Counted from the first letter of the stretch, positions 10,937 to 22,969 are shown. The stretch: 64,000 bases of DNA from Isoetes taiwanensis (GCA_021234155.1 JAJEKV010000236.1:603533-667532), one strand, 5' to 3'. The notes: generated by a model from the letters alone, not told the origin. Program-made: numbers and translations.

Positions 10937-12600
10937 ATAAGTAGTTTCTTATGTAGGTAGCGAAAAAAACTTTACGGATCTTCTTTTTTTTTTTTTTTTT
11001 AACAATCTATTAAATTTAAAAGTGAAATGGGAATTTTTTTATTAGATAGGTAGAAAGATAAGATTAGAAAGAAGATGCTATGTTTTATGTTCATATTTGT
11101 AGTTTGGTATGTATTTACATTACAATTGCTGTCGTATTTGCATTATAATAAGAAGATTCCTAGATGGGGAGGTGTGGCACATGAAGACATAATTATAATA
11201 TAATACCAACTTGATCAAATTATGATGATAAAAAAACTTCATGTCGGCAAAATGTTGATTGGTTGTCCTAAAGTTTGGGAAAAAGTTCCTCTATGGGCCA
11301 AAAATGAAAAACCAGAAAATATGATTCATATGATTCTGGAGGGGGTATGATGTTGAAGAGGTTTCTTTTATGGGCTCATATTGTAGGTGTCGAAGCATTG
11401 CCTGTTCGGAAAAGATATACCATATACTATTCGTGATGTCCGCTCTAAGATTGAACAGGTAGATTTTCTTGTGCATGTGATATTTTCGTGAACATGACAC
11501 TTTTGTGTTCAAACATGCAAATAATCAAAGCCTTAGAAGCCTTAGGCTGATAACATTGCTTAGATAATGTTGTTCTTGACTTTAGCTTATATTATAAAGA
11601 CAGAATTGAGATAACCATGAGTCTTAATGATGTGTTGATACTGGTATAGTGATCGTGATGTTCGACCAATATACCTTTATTGTATCCATTTGAATGGGGG
11701 ATGAGGTAGGATTATGAACGTTTTTTCGTTTGCACTTGGCAAATAGGATAAGAACATTGAACTGGTACAAAGCCCTTATAATTCTCATAGTCATACATAT
11801 AGATTTAGTTGGCCATCTCCATACTCTTCCGAATCTTCCAAACAGTTAGTTGATACAGTTATGTGCAATTTTAGACCTTTAAGTGCTTGAAAACATTGAT
11901 TAGGGAACCTTATTTGGCATTTGGACTAAAGGCTTTGATCCAAACTGAATAAAACTTTGGAGCCACACTCTAAATAACCATCTCCTTTTATACTAAGACA
12001 TGATGAACATCCAAATGTATGAAGTTGGTACTTTGTGGAAGCAAAGTTAAATTTGGAGCCACACTCTAAGTAACCATTTCCCTTGTACTAAAACATAATA
12101 AACATCCAAATGTATGAAGTTGGTACTTCGTGGAAGCAAAGTTGCTTGTTTGAAACAACGTGATATTATTCTAAATCATCATCGTATTCGCCTGCAATAT
12201 TGCCCTTTGTAACTTAAAATTATAGCCCTCAAGTTTCATCGCCTCATTTAAAATGTCTATTTCATTGCAACGGCTGTGTCAACCTTGTGAATACTATGGC
12301 ATTATTGCAAAGCCATGCATCAATAACATTTTGTTCGACATTGCATATGCAACATTAATGGATTGGCATACAAATGTATGAATTAGCATAGCATATGCAA
12401 CATTAATAGAATTGGCATATAACTATATGAATCGAAGAAATCTAGCAACAAATGTATCAAGAATTTATGGGGCTAAAATCAACTCCTTAAGCAATGGCTT
12501 GTAACTTTTATTTTTAGAAGACAGTGCCAACAATTGAACCAGCATAATGTAGTATCAAAAATAAAGAGAACATTGTAATTCAAAAATACAAAATTCTGTT
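10937..12600. other. AT-rich non-coding region with small tandem repeats
   Basis: No convincing gene is present. A unit of about 97 bp starting TTTGGAGCCACACTCTAA is duplicated at 11955-12051 and 12052-12148. A unit of about 48 bp containing GCATATGCAACATTAAT is duplicated at about 12343-12436. Confidence 0.7.
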
Positions 12601-15420
12601 AAGCCGTCTGGCATATCTTAAGGCATACATATTCTAGATTTAGAGAATCTATCAACACAATTGCAAGACATAACAGGAGAATTTGGCCAGGGCAATGATA
12701 TTTGGGTATGCAGAAAATGGGCAGTGCATGTCCGATGTACAATTATTAAATGCATCTGCAACAACCTACTGCTCCTTGAAGCAAGAAGGAAATGATGTTT
12801 TGATTTGCAATACGACTCCAGAATGCTCTGCAAATGTCACTCCATAATGCACTGTTCTTTGCAATAACTTTCTGATCCTTGAAGCAAGAATAAAATGATG
12901 CCTATCACTCAATTCAACCTCTGTTATACCTTCAGAACCACCAGTTACTTGGGACTCTAGGAAGGCCTGTTAGATATAGACCTGTCAGAAGAAAGTGCGA
13001 ACTTAAAAGCAGAGAAAAACAGCAGAGAAAAACATGTAGCGCAGGATAAATCTAGACATCCTTATTCAATATGACTCCAGAACGCTCTGCTTGTGGTAGA
13101 ATGCTCTACTCGTGGCAATTGATTATGGAAAATAATTATGTGATTAAACATGAGCAAATTTTCTTGCCTTGAACTGAGAATCCATGAACTGCCCATGATG
13201 TCCTGAATAGGGAATGTATAAACTTGTGACATGCATGAAGACAGTTGATACGCATGAACTGAGAATCCATGAACTGCCTATGATGTCCTGAATAGGGAAT
13301 GTATAAACTTGTGACATGCATGAAGACAGTTGATACGCATAGCATGTTTTTGCTTCATTGTTGCCAGGTTTTCAAAAGATGGATTATTTGTGGAGAGAAT
13401 ATTCTGGGAGGAGGTGGAGAAGTTACTGGATGAATATAACATTGAGCCAAGGAAAACCAAGTAGGCAGAGAATCTACATTTACTGGATGAATATTACAGT
13501 GAGCCAAGGGAAACCAAGTCGGCAGAGAATTTGCTTCTGCTTGTGGCTATTTCGTACATACAAATATCTTAGTTTTATTGTTGTGTAGCCAATTGTGCAG
13601 GAAAGTCATCTTAGAAAATTTAAGTTTACTTGTACCCATACAACGCTTGAGCATGCACTGCATGCTGGCTAACTGAAAATTTTCATAATCATTAACTGTA
13701 TCTTCAGTCAACTTGTTTGCATGATGGTGGTAATGTGCCTGCTCAAGGAGCACTGATTTCGCAGTTGGTCAGAATGCATTTTTTCAAAGTAAAAGTTTAT
13801 AGGATGTAACAGCTGATGGCGCAAGGCAAGAATTCAACAGAACTCATTTTAAATTTGAAAGTCTGACTCAAAAGTAGAAGTGGCAGTACCACTCCTACTT
13901 GCTATAATCTGCAACAATAAAATTCATGCAGCTATAAAGTATCAATGCTTACTTTGACTTCTGCTAACAACTAACAGACTTCTGCTAACAACTAACAGCA
14001 CAATAATATATTCAAAGCAATAATGGGACAATAACAAATATCATAAAGCTTTTGAAATACTTTTGTGCTAACCTGTGAGACTGACAAAAGCTACACTACT
14101 ATAATCTGCAACACTACTACCTGTATTAATCACTAAATGAAGCTACACTACTATAATCTGCAACAATAAAATTCGTGCAGCTATAAAGTATAATGCTTAC
14201 TTTGACTTCTGCTAACAACTAACAGACTGCGAACAACTAACAGCACAATAATATATTCAAAGCAATAGTGGGACAATAACAAATAACATCATAAAGCTTG
14301 AAATACTTTTGTGCTAACCTGTGAGACTGGCAAAAGCTTTTGACGGCAAGGAGTTCCAACCCTGCAATTTACAATGCCCCTTCATAGTAAATCGTTATGA
14401 GATAGAACAAAAGTTTGTATTCCCACTTATATCTCACTCTGGATCAAGATTCAAATGGACATAATGGGATTGAAAGATACAAATAAGGAACTGTACCTTA
14501 GTTCTTGTAAAAACACCAAACAAAAGATTCCCAAACAGAAGCATTCTAGAACAGGACAAATTGTTTCTTCGGAATATGCTTTACCACAACTTAACGTTAA
14601 AAGAACAACAAACATTGAAACATAATCTTACTTGGAAAGGAAAGGATTGAAATACCATTTTGTTCCTTCATGAAACGGAGTAAGCATAGCCTTCATAGGG
14701 CAGGGGCCTTTAGTGCACGCTAAGTTCATATCAGATGCCTGCTTCATATGAAAAACACTCCAAATTTGTTGCACAGTGGAAAGAAAAGTCCATATTCTTG
14801 CCGATCCAATGGCCAAGGGGAATTTATACACTTTATCTTGAACAACAGCCTGGACTGTTTGAGAAATGCATCAGAGTTTTGCTATTGATTCAGCAAACTA
14901 TAAATCCGGCACAACCATCTGCGAATAAATAAAAAATGAAAAGAAATCAAGCCTAAGAAGCCAGAAGGTGCTACGACCTGTTATAACATAAGACGGTTAT
15001 CAATAAACTAAACTTGGACTTATGCTTCCAGAACAGAAGGATCCGATGCCAAAACTAAGCTTTACCGTGAAGTGCATCCACTTGCACAATAGAAGATAAA
15101 AGAAACTTAATCATATAGTATAAGCAGCCGGCTGAAGAAGAATCTGAATTAACCTCATCAAGGAGCAACAATATTTACACTGATACAATAAGAAATCGCA
15201 ACATATCTTTGCTCAAAATATAAGATCTTCCAGTCGAATGAGGGAGCTGCTAACATATTTTTTCCAGACTGGCGGCCACTCAGAAACCCCATCTACATCA
15301 AATCGACCAGATAAGATGAGCTAGCATAACCATTCTCCATTTCATCCATCTTCCTCCTTATACCTGGCAAATGCATGTGCATGCCAGCCGCCACCATCTC
15401 CTGCCATCCAATCCGCTCCC
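12600..15420 (-). CDS. probable spliced minus-strand gene, unrecognised
   Basis: Several minus-strand blocks look like plant exons. The best is 14854-14632: acceptor TTTCTCAAACAG, open frame QAVVQDKVYKFPLAIG to WYFNPFLS, and donor A|GTAAGA. It joins in frame to a short exon 14361-14319 (acceptor AAATTGCAG, residues VGTPCRQKLLPVSQ, donor CAG|GTTAGC). Further candidates are about 15405-15360 (MAGDGGGWHAHAFAR then GT), 15312-15213 (VSEWPPVWKKYVSSSLIRLE) and about 12990-12880 (VTGGSEGITEVELSDRHH). I do not recognise the protein. The full exon chain and the ends are uncertain. The intron after the 14319 exon is tandemly duplicated (see 13904-14339). Confidence 0.4.
13171..13340. repeat. 85-bp tandem duplication
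   Basis: A unit beginning GAACTGAGAATCCATGAACT occurs at 13171-13255 and 13256-13340 with one visible mismatch. It probably lies in an intron or intergenic sequence. Confidence 0.9.
13426..13539 (+). repeat. 57-bp tandem repeat (19 codons)
   Basis: Two 57-bp units encode, in one plus frame, LLDEYNIEPRKTK-stop-AENLH and LLDEYYSEPRETKSAENLL. FWEEVEK precedes them in the same frame. The period is a multiple of three, but a TAG interrupts the first unit, so this may be an exon remnant. Confidence 0.6.
13904..14339. repeat. ~190-bp duplication, offset 249
   Basis: Bases 13904-14092 recur at 14153-14339 with small indels, beginning ATAATCTGCAACAATAAAAT and ending GTGCTAACCTGTGAGACTG. The right copy contains the 5' splice site and part of the exon at 14319-14361. 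The left copy therefore holds a spare donor and a partial exon. Confidence 0.85.
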
Positions 15421-15740
15421 AAAACAGAAACCTCTCCAAAATCATACCCATCGGACCCTAATTCTTTGTTTCTCATTTTTAGACCACCGGACATTTTTGT
15501 CGGCAATAAAAAATACCCCAAACCTTAGGCAAACCAATCTGAAAAAAAATCCAAGAAGTTTTCGGAACCCCGGAAAAACTGAATTTAAACAATAGGATAG
15601 TAATTTCAATGCCCACCATTGTGGGGTTTAAAAAAAAAAAAAATTCGTGTCTTTCCTTTTGTATTGGGTCCCATAGACCGATTGGTCTCCGTGGACGATA
15701 AAAGTACCTTCCTTCCTTCCTTCCTTCCTTGGACTTTTCT
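15420..15740. repeat. LINE-type 3' terminus with (TTCC)n tail
   Basis: TGGGTCCCATAGACCGATTG (15664 on), then GGTCTCCGTGGACGATAAAA, leads into GTACC and five to six CCTT units to 15730. The same terminus occurs at 46250-46288 after a LINE coding region, so this is probably a severely 5'-truncated copy of that family. An A-run lies at 15632-15644. No coding sequence is attached. Confidence 0.7.
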
Positions 15741-17700
15741 CCATTGTGTGTTGCCATGGCTGGCTAGTTTTTACTCCTTTTTGGTGGGTTGTTTATCTAC
15801 TTTGTCTTGTTCTAACTCTTTTGTTTATTGCAAATAGTGGTTCCCTAATTTAGAAGGTTGTTAAACGTGCCTTTGGTTCTTTGCACTTTCGATCCCGCGT
15901 ACATTTTAAACCGGGTCTTCCTCTTCTTTATTCTTGCCTCCTCTTTAATCTTGACTTTTCACAAGTATTGTGCTCGTCTCTTCACTGATCTATTGTGCTC
16001 TTCGAATCCTTTCCTATCTCCATCATTGGTCGTCTATAAGGTAAGCTATTGATTCTATTTTTGGGACGTCATAGAATAGGCATTTCTTCTTTGATTGTTG
16101 TATCTTCTTACTGTTTACTGTTTTTGGGAATTCGCTTTTCTATGAGTAATTGGATTGCAGGTGGAGCATCTCATATTTTTCTGTGTTTTTGCAACTTGCA
16201 TAATTGCTTGATCTAGTTGGTTGCTATTTGCAAATTTATTTGATCATGTTGCATTTGTACCCTTTATGTTGCTGAATGTTAATAGTCTATTGTAATGTTG
16301 CTTTGCTCAGTTTAGTTCTTGCTTCTGCAATTTCGTCCCTTGGTTAATTTTGCTCATTTTTTACTGTCTCAGCATTTTGTAGCTGGCCTCCTTTGTTGCA
16401 ATTTTTTCACCTCATTTATTGTCATGTTTTGCACCTTGCCTTCCTCTTGCCCTGCTGACATTTAACCATTGACTGTAGCAACTATTGTTCTCATGTTTTG
16501 CTGGTTTCATTTGTTTCTAACCTTTGGTGCTACACAAGACTTTTCCTTTTATTCTTATACCTTGCTTGTTACGAGGTCTTTTCTCTGTGCTGGTTGCTAT
16601 ATTTTATTTTCTTTTCGTACTGACCTTTGTCCTCCTGCCTTTGCTGTGTTTATAAGTCTAACTTGTGTTCAGGCCTTTGCATGTATGAATCGTGGCCATT
16701 CCTTTAAATTATGCCTCTACTGAGCAGTGCAGCCTTTACTTACAGTGTAGCCTGCTCCCTGACAATTTATTTAGCTTCTGCTGCAGCATGGTATTGTGTC
16801 ATGTTCTCAGTTCTCTTCATGTTGTACCACTTCTTCTTCTCCTTTGTCTTTCCTTTGTTCCTTGTTTATTATTTGCAGTGCATTTGTTTCTATTGTCTTC
16901 TTGCTTTAATGGTGCATTTGTTTCTATTTTCTTCTTGCTTTAATGTTGCTAAGTTATAACAGTCTATTGTGGTGCCACTTTACTGGGCCTCTTTCTTATT
17001 TCTGCAATTTCTTCCCTTGATTATTTCATGGTTTCGTTGTGTTTTCTTTTCATGTTGATTTCCTCTCTTTAGTGTTTCCTTTCTGCCATGCGTATTATTT
17101 GCAGTGCTTGCTCCTTGCTTTTGTCTCAGCTTGCTTCCTTACTTTGTCCCGTAGTCTTTTTCATGCTGGTTGTTTTTGTGCTTTTGCAAACTGCTGGTCT
17201 ATTTATGTTCAAGCGCTTGCATGCTAAAGTCATGTCCTTTCTTGCCATGGTGTAACATGCTCGGGTTGCTTCTTTCCTTTGTCCTATTGTCTTTTTATGT
17301 CGGTGGCTTTTGACAATTTGCCCTCCTGCCTTGGCTGTGCTTATAAGTCTATCTGTTTCTAAATTTTGCCTCTAGTGAACATTGCAGCCTTTGCTTACAG
17401 TATAACTTGCTCCCTGCCAAATTATTTAGACTCTGCTGCAGCATGGTATTCTGTCATGTTTTAAGTTGTCTTCATGTTATACCACTTATTCTTCTCCTTT
17501 GTTTTTCTTTGCTTCTTTGATTACCATTTGCAGTGCATCTGTATCTATTTTCTTCTTGCTTTTATGTTGCCAAATTGTAACAGTCTACTGTGTTTTCAGT
17601 CTGCCATGCTTATTATTTGCAGTGCGTGCTCCTTGGTTTTGTCTAAGTCTAGCTTCTTTGCCACGTCACTATTAAATTTAGCAGAAACCTTGTGAAATAC
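15741..17700. repeat. diverged ~680-bp tandem repeats, T-rich
   Basis: Blocks near 16250-16345, 16630-17030 and 17320-17610 align with one another. Shared landmarks are CTCCTGCCTT...TGTGTTTATAAGTCTA, GCTCCCTG, TCTGCTGCAGCATGGTATT and AACAGTCTATTGTGGTG. The sequence is pyrimidine-rich on the plus strand, and the short open frames here follow composition. It could be a long intron or satellite-like DNA. Confidence 0.65.
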
Positions 17701-18379
17701 ACACAAGGATGCTAGATGTTTATAGTAAGCATGATGGAACATGCCAGATGAAATCTACATGTGGCTGAGACAACTTAGTATAAGAGAACAGAGCAGGGTG
17801 TAATAGTTTTCTGAAAAAGTTCCAAGAGTGGTATTTTTGAAAATTATGTCATTCTTAAGCTTTTCTTTATGCTCTTATCTATATTTTAGCTTTGACATGG
17901 ATAACAACTAGGTGGTGGCTATGACACCTGCAGTTCCCAGGTCTAGTTACTATTCTTATACTAACTTAAGCTTCTGGATGGTCTGCAGGTACCACGCCTC
18001 TACCCTTGAGCGAAAATTTAGATACGTATATTGAAATTTAAGGATGTGGTGAGATCTTTCTTGTAGCATTTGTAAACCTACAATTAAAAACTTGATGAGT
18101 TTAACCATGCTGCAAACATATTTTTTGAGCTATTTTTTGAGTTGTTTAATGGAAATTATTTATTATGCAACTTTGTGGTATGGTTCCAAAAGATGTACTT
18201 GTTCCATGATTAAATTATGAATTTAAGTGGCTTTCTCTCATGTCTTATGATATGAAATTACACACACCGTGCATAGTCACCCGCCCTGCACTTCTTAGTT
18301 GGAGTGCTAAATTCATAATCTCATCAAATACAAGTACTTTGATGGAACATATGGTCACATAGCATATTTTATTTACTAA
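17701..18379. other. non-coding, nothing recognised
   Basis: No open frame, repeat or regulatory signal that I can support. Confidence 0.5.
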
Positions 18380-19020
18380 ATGGAAATTCTGGATGTGGAA
18401 CAGATGGCACGAAATGAAGCAAGTCAGACTTGGGCAACGGAACTCTTGGAGCTTGGCTATCTTGAAGAAATGCCAGCACCGTCACCTTTATCCCAAGCCC
18501 TGCTCTGTCAGATCAAAGACAGGGAGTTTCATGAATTCCTGATCAGACATGAACAAGCTGTTCAAAATGATGGTGAGTCTATCCTAGCCAATTTTGATAT
18601 TGCTATGTGGCTAGAAATATTTGGAAATAGGAACCCAATGGACAAACCGATGCTCTTCAGAGCCCGACTTGCAACTATTTTGAGAAAAGACTATGACCGG
18701 ATAAAAGAATGCCTTGGCACCATAAATAAGTTCACATTGGCCTTCTTTGCGGGCAAATGTGGAAGGGATACATAACCCTTTCCATCGCCATGCCTACTAT
18801 GCCCTGTCAAATCTCACCCTTTGCTACAAGGAAAAGAGCTATGTGAGGAGGCAACGAATATACTAAATGCTTTGAACCTGAGGCCCAACTAGATGAGATA
18901 TCTCCGAGAGTTTCAAAGCATATGTACCCCATTATCCCTGTTCGGGTTATGGAGGACCTTTCTGCAATGAATGGCAACAAGATGTGGACTATGTGGTCAC
19001 CGCAGCTTTGTTGCACCTTT
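18380..19020 (+). pseudogene. unrecognised protein-like ORF, broken at 3' end
   Basis: An ATG at 18380 opens 131 residues of ordinary globular composition (WATELLELGYLEEMPAPSPL, then FDIAMWLEIFGNRNPM, then LRKDYDRIKECLG). After the TAA at 18773 the reading continues in other frames (NPFHRHAYYALSNLTLCYKE near 18780-18840; GYGGPFCNEWQQDVDYVVTA near 18950-19010), so this looks like a longer gene broken by frameshifts. I do not recognise the family. It sits upstream of a gag-like fragment and may be transposon-derived. Confidence 0.35.
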
Positions 19021-19612
19021 TAGTCTTGATGCTTTAATTACACTATGACTATAAATGGTGGAAAAGCATGGACGAAGTTTAAGGCGTAATGCTACGGGGA
19101 TGCTATCAATAATGTGAGTTAAATGCAGGAGAGATAATCTTAAAAGACATCTCAATGGAAGTATTTGATCTTTGGTAGATGCTCAAAACCGTTAAACTTC
19201 ATTGCAAAGGAAAAATCCCCCTCGATCAAACGAAGTAAGGATTATTACAAAGTTGGTATGGATTTATAGCAGACCATTCATTAAATGCACTCGCCAAAGA
19301 AGGTGATCAAGTGCCCCAAAAGCAACATTTTATGGTTTGATCACGCCCTATGGTATTTGGCAAATAACATTGAAAGCTCTTGGATTACATCGGACAAACT
19401 TGAAGTGCGGTTTATTTCCTTTTGTACGTTGGTCGCTTCTTGATTCTACAAAAGAAGTAATTAGAGAGTGGTCTTTATGTACACTAGAGAATTGATGATA
19501 ACCGCTTGTTGAAGAATAATGAGGGAAAATGAGGCTACTTCAAGGTTATGGTGAGAATGATGGGCCCCGTTATATTGAACAGATGTTTCTTCCATAGGAA
19601 TTCAGTGCAAGT
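19021..19612. other. non-coding, nothing recognised
   Basis: Short broken frames only. It may be a decayed retrotransposon interior leading into the gag-like piece at 19613, but no motif is clear. Confidence 0.4.
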
Positions 19613-19867
19613 TTGGCAAAGAAATGTAATGATTCCTTTAAAAAGAGGTTTACCTTAAACCTAAATGAAGATGCTAGTGAAGGATATTCTGATATGAGTT
19701 CTGCTGTCACACCTCACTACACCACAAGGGGACGTGGCAGAAACAGAGGTGGCAGAGGAAGACAATTCACTCCTCAACATTCATGTACACGTGGATATAC
19801 ACCAAACCCACGTTTGAGCTTTGGAAATGGCAATCGTGGTAACAGCAATCAAGCAACGCCAATCATC
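19613..19867 (+). pseudogene. RGG-rich gag-like fragment
   Basis: The open frame contains TTRGRGRNRGGRGRQF followed by Asn/Gly-rich sequence, like the nucleic-acid-binding region before the zinc knuckle in copia Gag. The knuckle itself is not reached, because LINE sequence identical to 9748 onward begins near 19868. Confidence 0.45.
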
Positions 19868-20580
19868 AAGGTCACTTGTGCAGAGCATAGTCCTATATGG
19901 ATGTGAAATTTGGGGACCAAGTTTGCCACAATGCTTATGGGATGATATTGAACAGGTCTTGAAAAAAATTGGAATTAGGAGTTAAAGCCCAAATACCCTA
20001 TTCTATGATGTTGGCATAATGTGGTCTCATGCCTTTGGAAGGGGAAGTGATCCTTAGATGCATTACGTATTTTAAGAAGGTGTTACTCATGGATGACACT
20101 AGAATTACACGTAGGGCTTTGTTAGCCAGCAAGGAGAAAGGTTTGTTTCAAGATGTCAAGAAGTGTCTCAATAAATGGGATATACAATGGGATGAAGTGG
20201 TCTTAGTAAAATCTGATTTAAGACAATGGATATCCAGGAAGGTAGATAAGAAGACGTGGTCGCAGCCCAAGACCAAAATGATTTTGTATGAACAGAATAT
20301 TAACCCCACGTTGGAAATGGCAGGGCACCTGAGGGAAAACATTTCCATCCAAAAAAGACATGCTATTTGCAGGATTCGGCTTAGTTCACATCATTTAGGT
20401 GTGGAAGTGGATAGATGGGGATATAATATTCCTAGAGATCAAAGATACTGTGAAATATGTGGGGAAGATAAAGTAGAGGATGAGGACCATGCATTGCCGA
20501 TGTACGGCATACAATATATTGCGTGATAAGTTTGGAATATACTATGAAGATCTTGACGTGCACGACGTATAGCCTTGTAT
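19868..20580 (+). mobile_element. 5'-truncated LINE copy (twin of 9748-10440)
   Basis: It is nearly identical to the 3' coding part of the LINE at 9748-10440, including the same GAAAAAAATTGG frameshift and the stop after AATTAGGAGT. The open frame 20029-20526 runs through the site that is TAA in the other copy. The Cys/His end (YCEICGEDKVEDEDHA) is present. It joins gag-like sequence abruptly at 19868, as expected of a truncated insertion. Confidence 0.85.
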
Positions 20581-20599
20581 GCATACAAGACGCACGCCA

Positions 20600-20601
<2 letters not shown>

Positions 20602-20679
<78 letters not shown>
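20602..20679. repeat. (AC)n microsatellite
   Basis: About 39 uninterrupted AC units follow the LINE copy, preceded by CGCACGCCAAG. Confidence 0.95.
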
Positions 20680-20681
<2 letters not shown>

Positions 20682-21152
20682 CTCTCACGGTTGTTGCACA
20701 ATCCTTTTTTCCCTTTCCATCCTTTCTCTTGGTACAGTTTTCGTTGTTCCATCCTTTCTCCTGGCGCAGTTTGTCTCCTTTGGGATTTGCAGGATTCGGC
20801 TTAGTTCACATCATTTAGGTGTGGAAGTGGATAGATGGGGACATAATATTCCTCGAGATCAAAGATATTGGAAAATATGTGGGGAAGATAAAGTAGAGGA
20901 TGAGGACCATGCATTGCTTCGATGTACGTCATACAAGATATTGCGTGATAAGTTTGGAATATACTATGAAGATCTGCCACGCATGCATGCACGCACGCAC
21001 GCAGGCTCTCACAGTTGTTGCACAATCCTTTTTTTCATGTTCCATCCTTTCTCCTGGCACAGTTTTCCCTGTTCCATCCTTTCTCCTGGCACAGTTTGTC
21101 TCCTTTGGGCCCTCTAGCCATCGTCCTTGCACATTTTTTATCTTCCTGGGGT
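20680..21152 (+). mobile_element. tandemly repeated LINE 3' end and 3'UTR
   Basis: GGCTCTCAC(G/A)GTTGTTGCACAA with CCATCCTTTCTCCTGG repeats is followed at 20787 by a second copy of the LINE C-terminal coding end (GCAGGATTCGGCTTAGTTCA to GAAGATCTGCC, matching 20369-20556). After that come a CATG/CGCA microsatellite and the same 3'UTR again. The 3'UTR ends ATCTTCCTGGGGT at 21152, where the 13.8-kb element begins. The same UTR text occurs at 42.28-42.55 kb. Confidence 0.8.
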
Positions 21153-21184
21153 CATTAGGGCGGATTTGGGGTCTGAAAATGGCC
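21153..21184 (+). repeat. left terminal inverted repeat
   Basis: 32 bases starting CATTAGGGCGGATTTG and ending GAAAATGGCC. The partner is at 34934-34965. Confidence 0.85.
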
Positions 21185-21800
21185 TCCTATCAGCCATTCC
21201 ACGTCATATTTCCGCTCCCTTTTTCCCATGCCACCTAGGATACCAAACTCTCATAATTACTGATTTGCTTGGAATATTCTTTGGGAATAAGGGGGGATTG
21301 CACATTCATGGGCCATATGTATTTAATTACATTTGGTTGTCGACGGACCGATGCAACACGTGGCGCTTCTAAAATGCCACTTGCATTATAGCATACCGCA
21401 ACTCATGACGGTGTCTCTTGGTAAGCGTCGCGCCACGCCTTCTACATTTCAAAAGTTGAATGTGTAGGTTGAAGCTTTGTATCGATCGGACTTTCATTTC
21501 GAGGCGTCATGCGGGGCAGCGCCTTTAACCGATCTTCACTTCATCCTAATACAGGCTTCCCCCCCTACAATTCCAAATTTGAATTTGCTTAATGTATAAA
21601 AGCATGGATTGTAGGAGAATGGACTTTTCGATTTCCATATGCACGTTGCAAATTTCAAAAACGGTTAGTTACGGACGTTCGGCTCACACGGTTTAATTGT
21701 GTTGGGGCATAAAAATACCACACCTTGATTTCGCTACCGTGCGATCTACACATATGGAAGTTGCTTGTTGTCAAATTAAACTTAAACACAAGTGAGGTCG
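21178..21800 (+). repeat. 0.6-kb direct repeat, copy 1
   Basis: It begins AAAATGGCCTCCTATC beside the left TIR and aligns through TTGCTTGGAATATTC, ACACGTGGCGCTTCTAAAA, GCATGGATTGTAGGAGAATG and GTGCGATC to the copy at 23148-23770. Copy 2 immediately precedes and includes the start of the transposase-like gene. A promoter or transposase-binding subterminal region is a reasonable inference. Confidence 0.75.
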
Positions 21801-22248
21801 GCACTTACGTGGTTTTCTCGAGGAGGGTTTGGAGTGTTTTTTAAATCCCAATTATCGACATAGTGTGACGAAAGCATCTTGGTATTAAATAGTATGTTAA
21901 ATTGAATTATATCGGTGTTCATTTTTCTGGTTAAACTCAAATCATATAGGTTTAGGAATAAGGTTAAAAAAGGAAGATATTGGCTATTTAGGAATAAGGT
22001 TAAAAGGGAAGATATTGGATATTTAGGTATAAGGTTAAAAAAGGAAGATATTAGATATGGCTCAAATTTGAGATATGCACATAATGGCATGTAATGATGG
22101 TTGATAGGACTGGAATCTGAATCATTCCTACGATTTTTCACGTCTAATCCAGCCTATATCTATTCCAAAAGCCTAGATTGGCCCATTCTCCCCCAATCTC
22201 TGCCCAATCTTTGCTAGATCCTCAGCCCAATTTCTCTAGTCCATCGCC

Positions 22249-22590
22249 ATGAAGAGATCAGCTACTGGAAGAAGGAGGTGTCCTCCAAGAGGCGCCTAAT
22301 ACGGCTGGAAGAGGTGTTCCCTCCAAGAGTTCCCTCCCGCTGCCCACGGTTCTTGCTCGAATGCCTCGATTCCTCGATTCCTCGATTCCTTTGACGAGGA
22401 ATCGGAGAATGAGGAATCGAGGAAATTTCGAGCAGGAGTTCATCCAAGGAGGTGTTCTTGAAGGCTGGATAGGAGATTCTTGAGAAAATGAGTATTCACC
22501 CGGCGGAGAAGAAGCCGAAGATGATGAAGAAGATGAAGAAGTTGAAGACGAATCCGGCGACTTCGAGGAGCTCATGGCGTTAGTTCATGG
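22249..22590 (+). pseudogene. hypothetical exon with acidic C-terminal run
   Basis: ATG at 22249 begins MKRSATGRRRCPPRG. Frames then shift through FDEESENEESRKFRAG and GGVLEGWIGDS to GGEEAEDDEEDEEVEDESGD near 22508-22556, followed by FEELMALVHG. The alternating basic and acidic low-complexity composition suggests a disordered nuclear protein, now broken by several indels. The minus-strand Ser-rich frame over the same bases is probably a shadow. Confidence 0.3.
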
Positions 22591-22969
22591 TACATGCATG
22601 TTTTCTTTCTTTTCTTAAGCATTCAACTAACGGTTATTTCTTATTTTTTTTTTTGGATGATGAAGCGGATGAATGAAATTTGTTAGGGCGAGAGCACCTC
22701 TTATTTTTTTTCCTTGTTCTTAGTCGAGCTTGCCTCCGACTTCTTACCATATATTTGCAAGCCTCCCGGTTTTTTGTTGTGAATAGTTGAAGCCTCGGGC
22801 ATTTAAATTTACAAAATGATGTAAAGCCATACTGCCATAAAAATTTTGAATGTAAAAAGTTTTTTGCTTCTAATTCCATTTGAATACCTTTTTTTTTTTC
22901 TTGTACATGTGTTACCACTCTTAAGTACATAAGTCATCATCCCTTTTCAAAGAGCATATTATTTTTCAA

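Noticed and set aside
16469-17700. Hydrophobic ORFs as membrane proteins
   Set aside because: They lie in T-rich tandem repeats, overlap in all three frames and lack any family motif.
20432-21117. Long ORFs across the (AC)n region
   Set aside because: His/Thr or Cys/Val runs are translations of the microsatellite.
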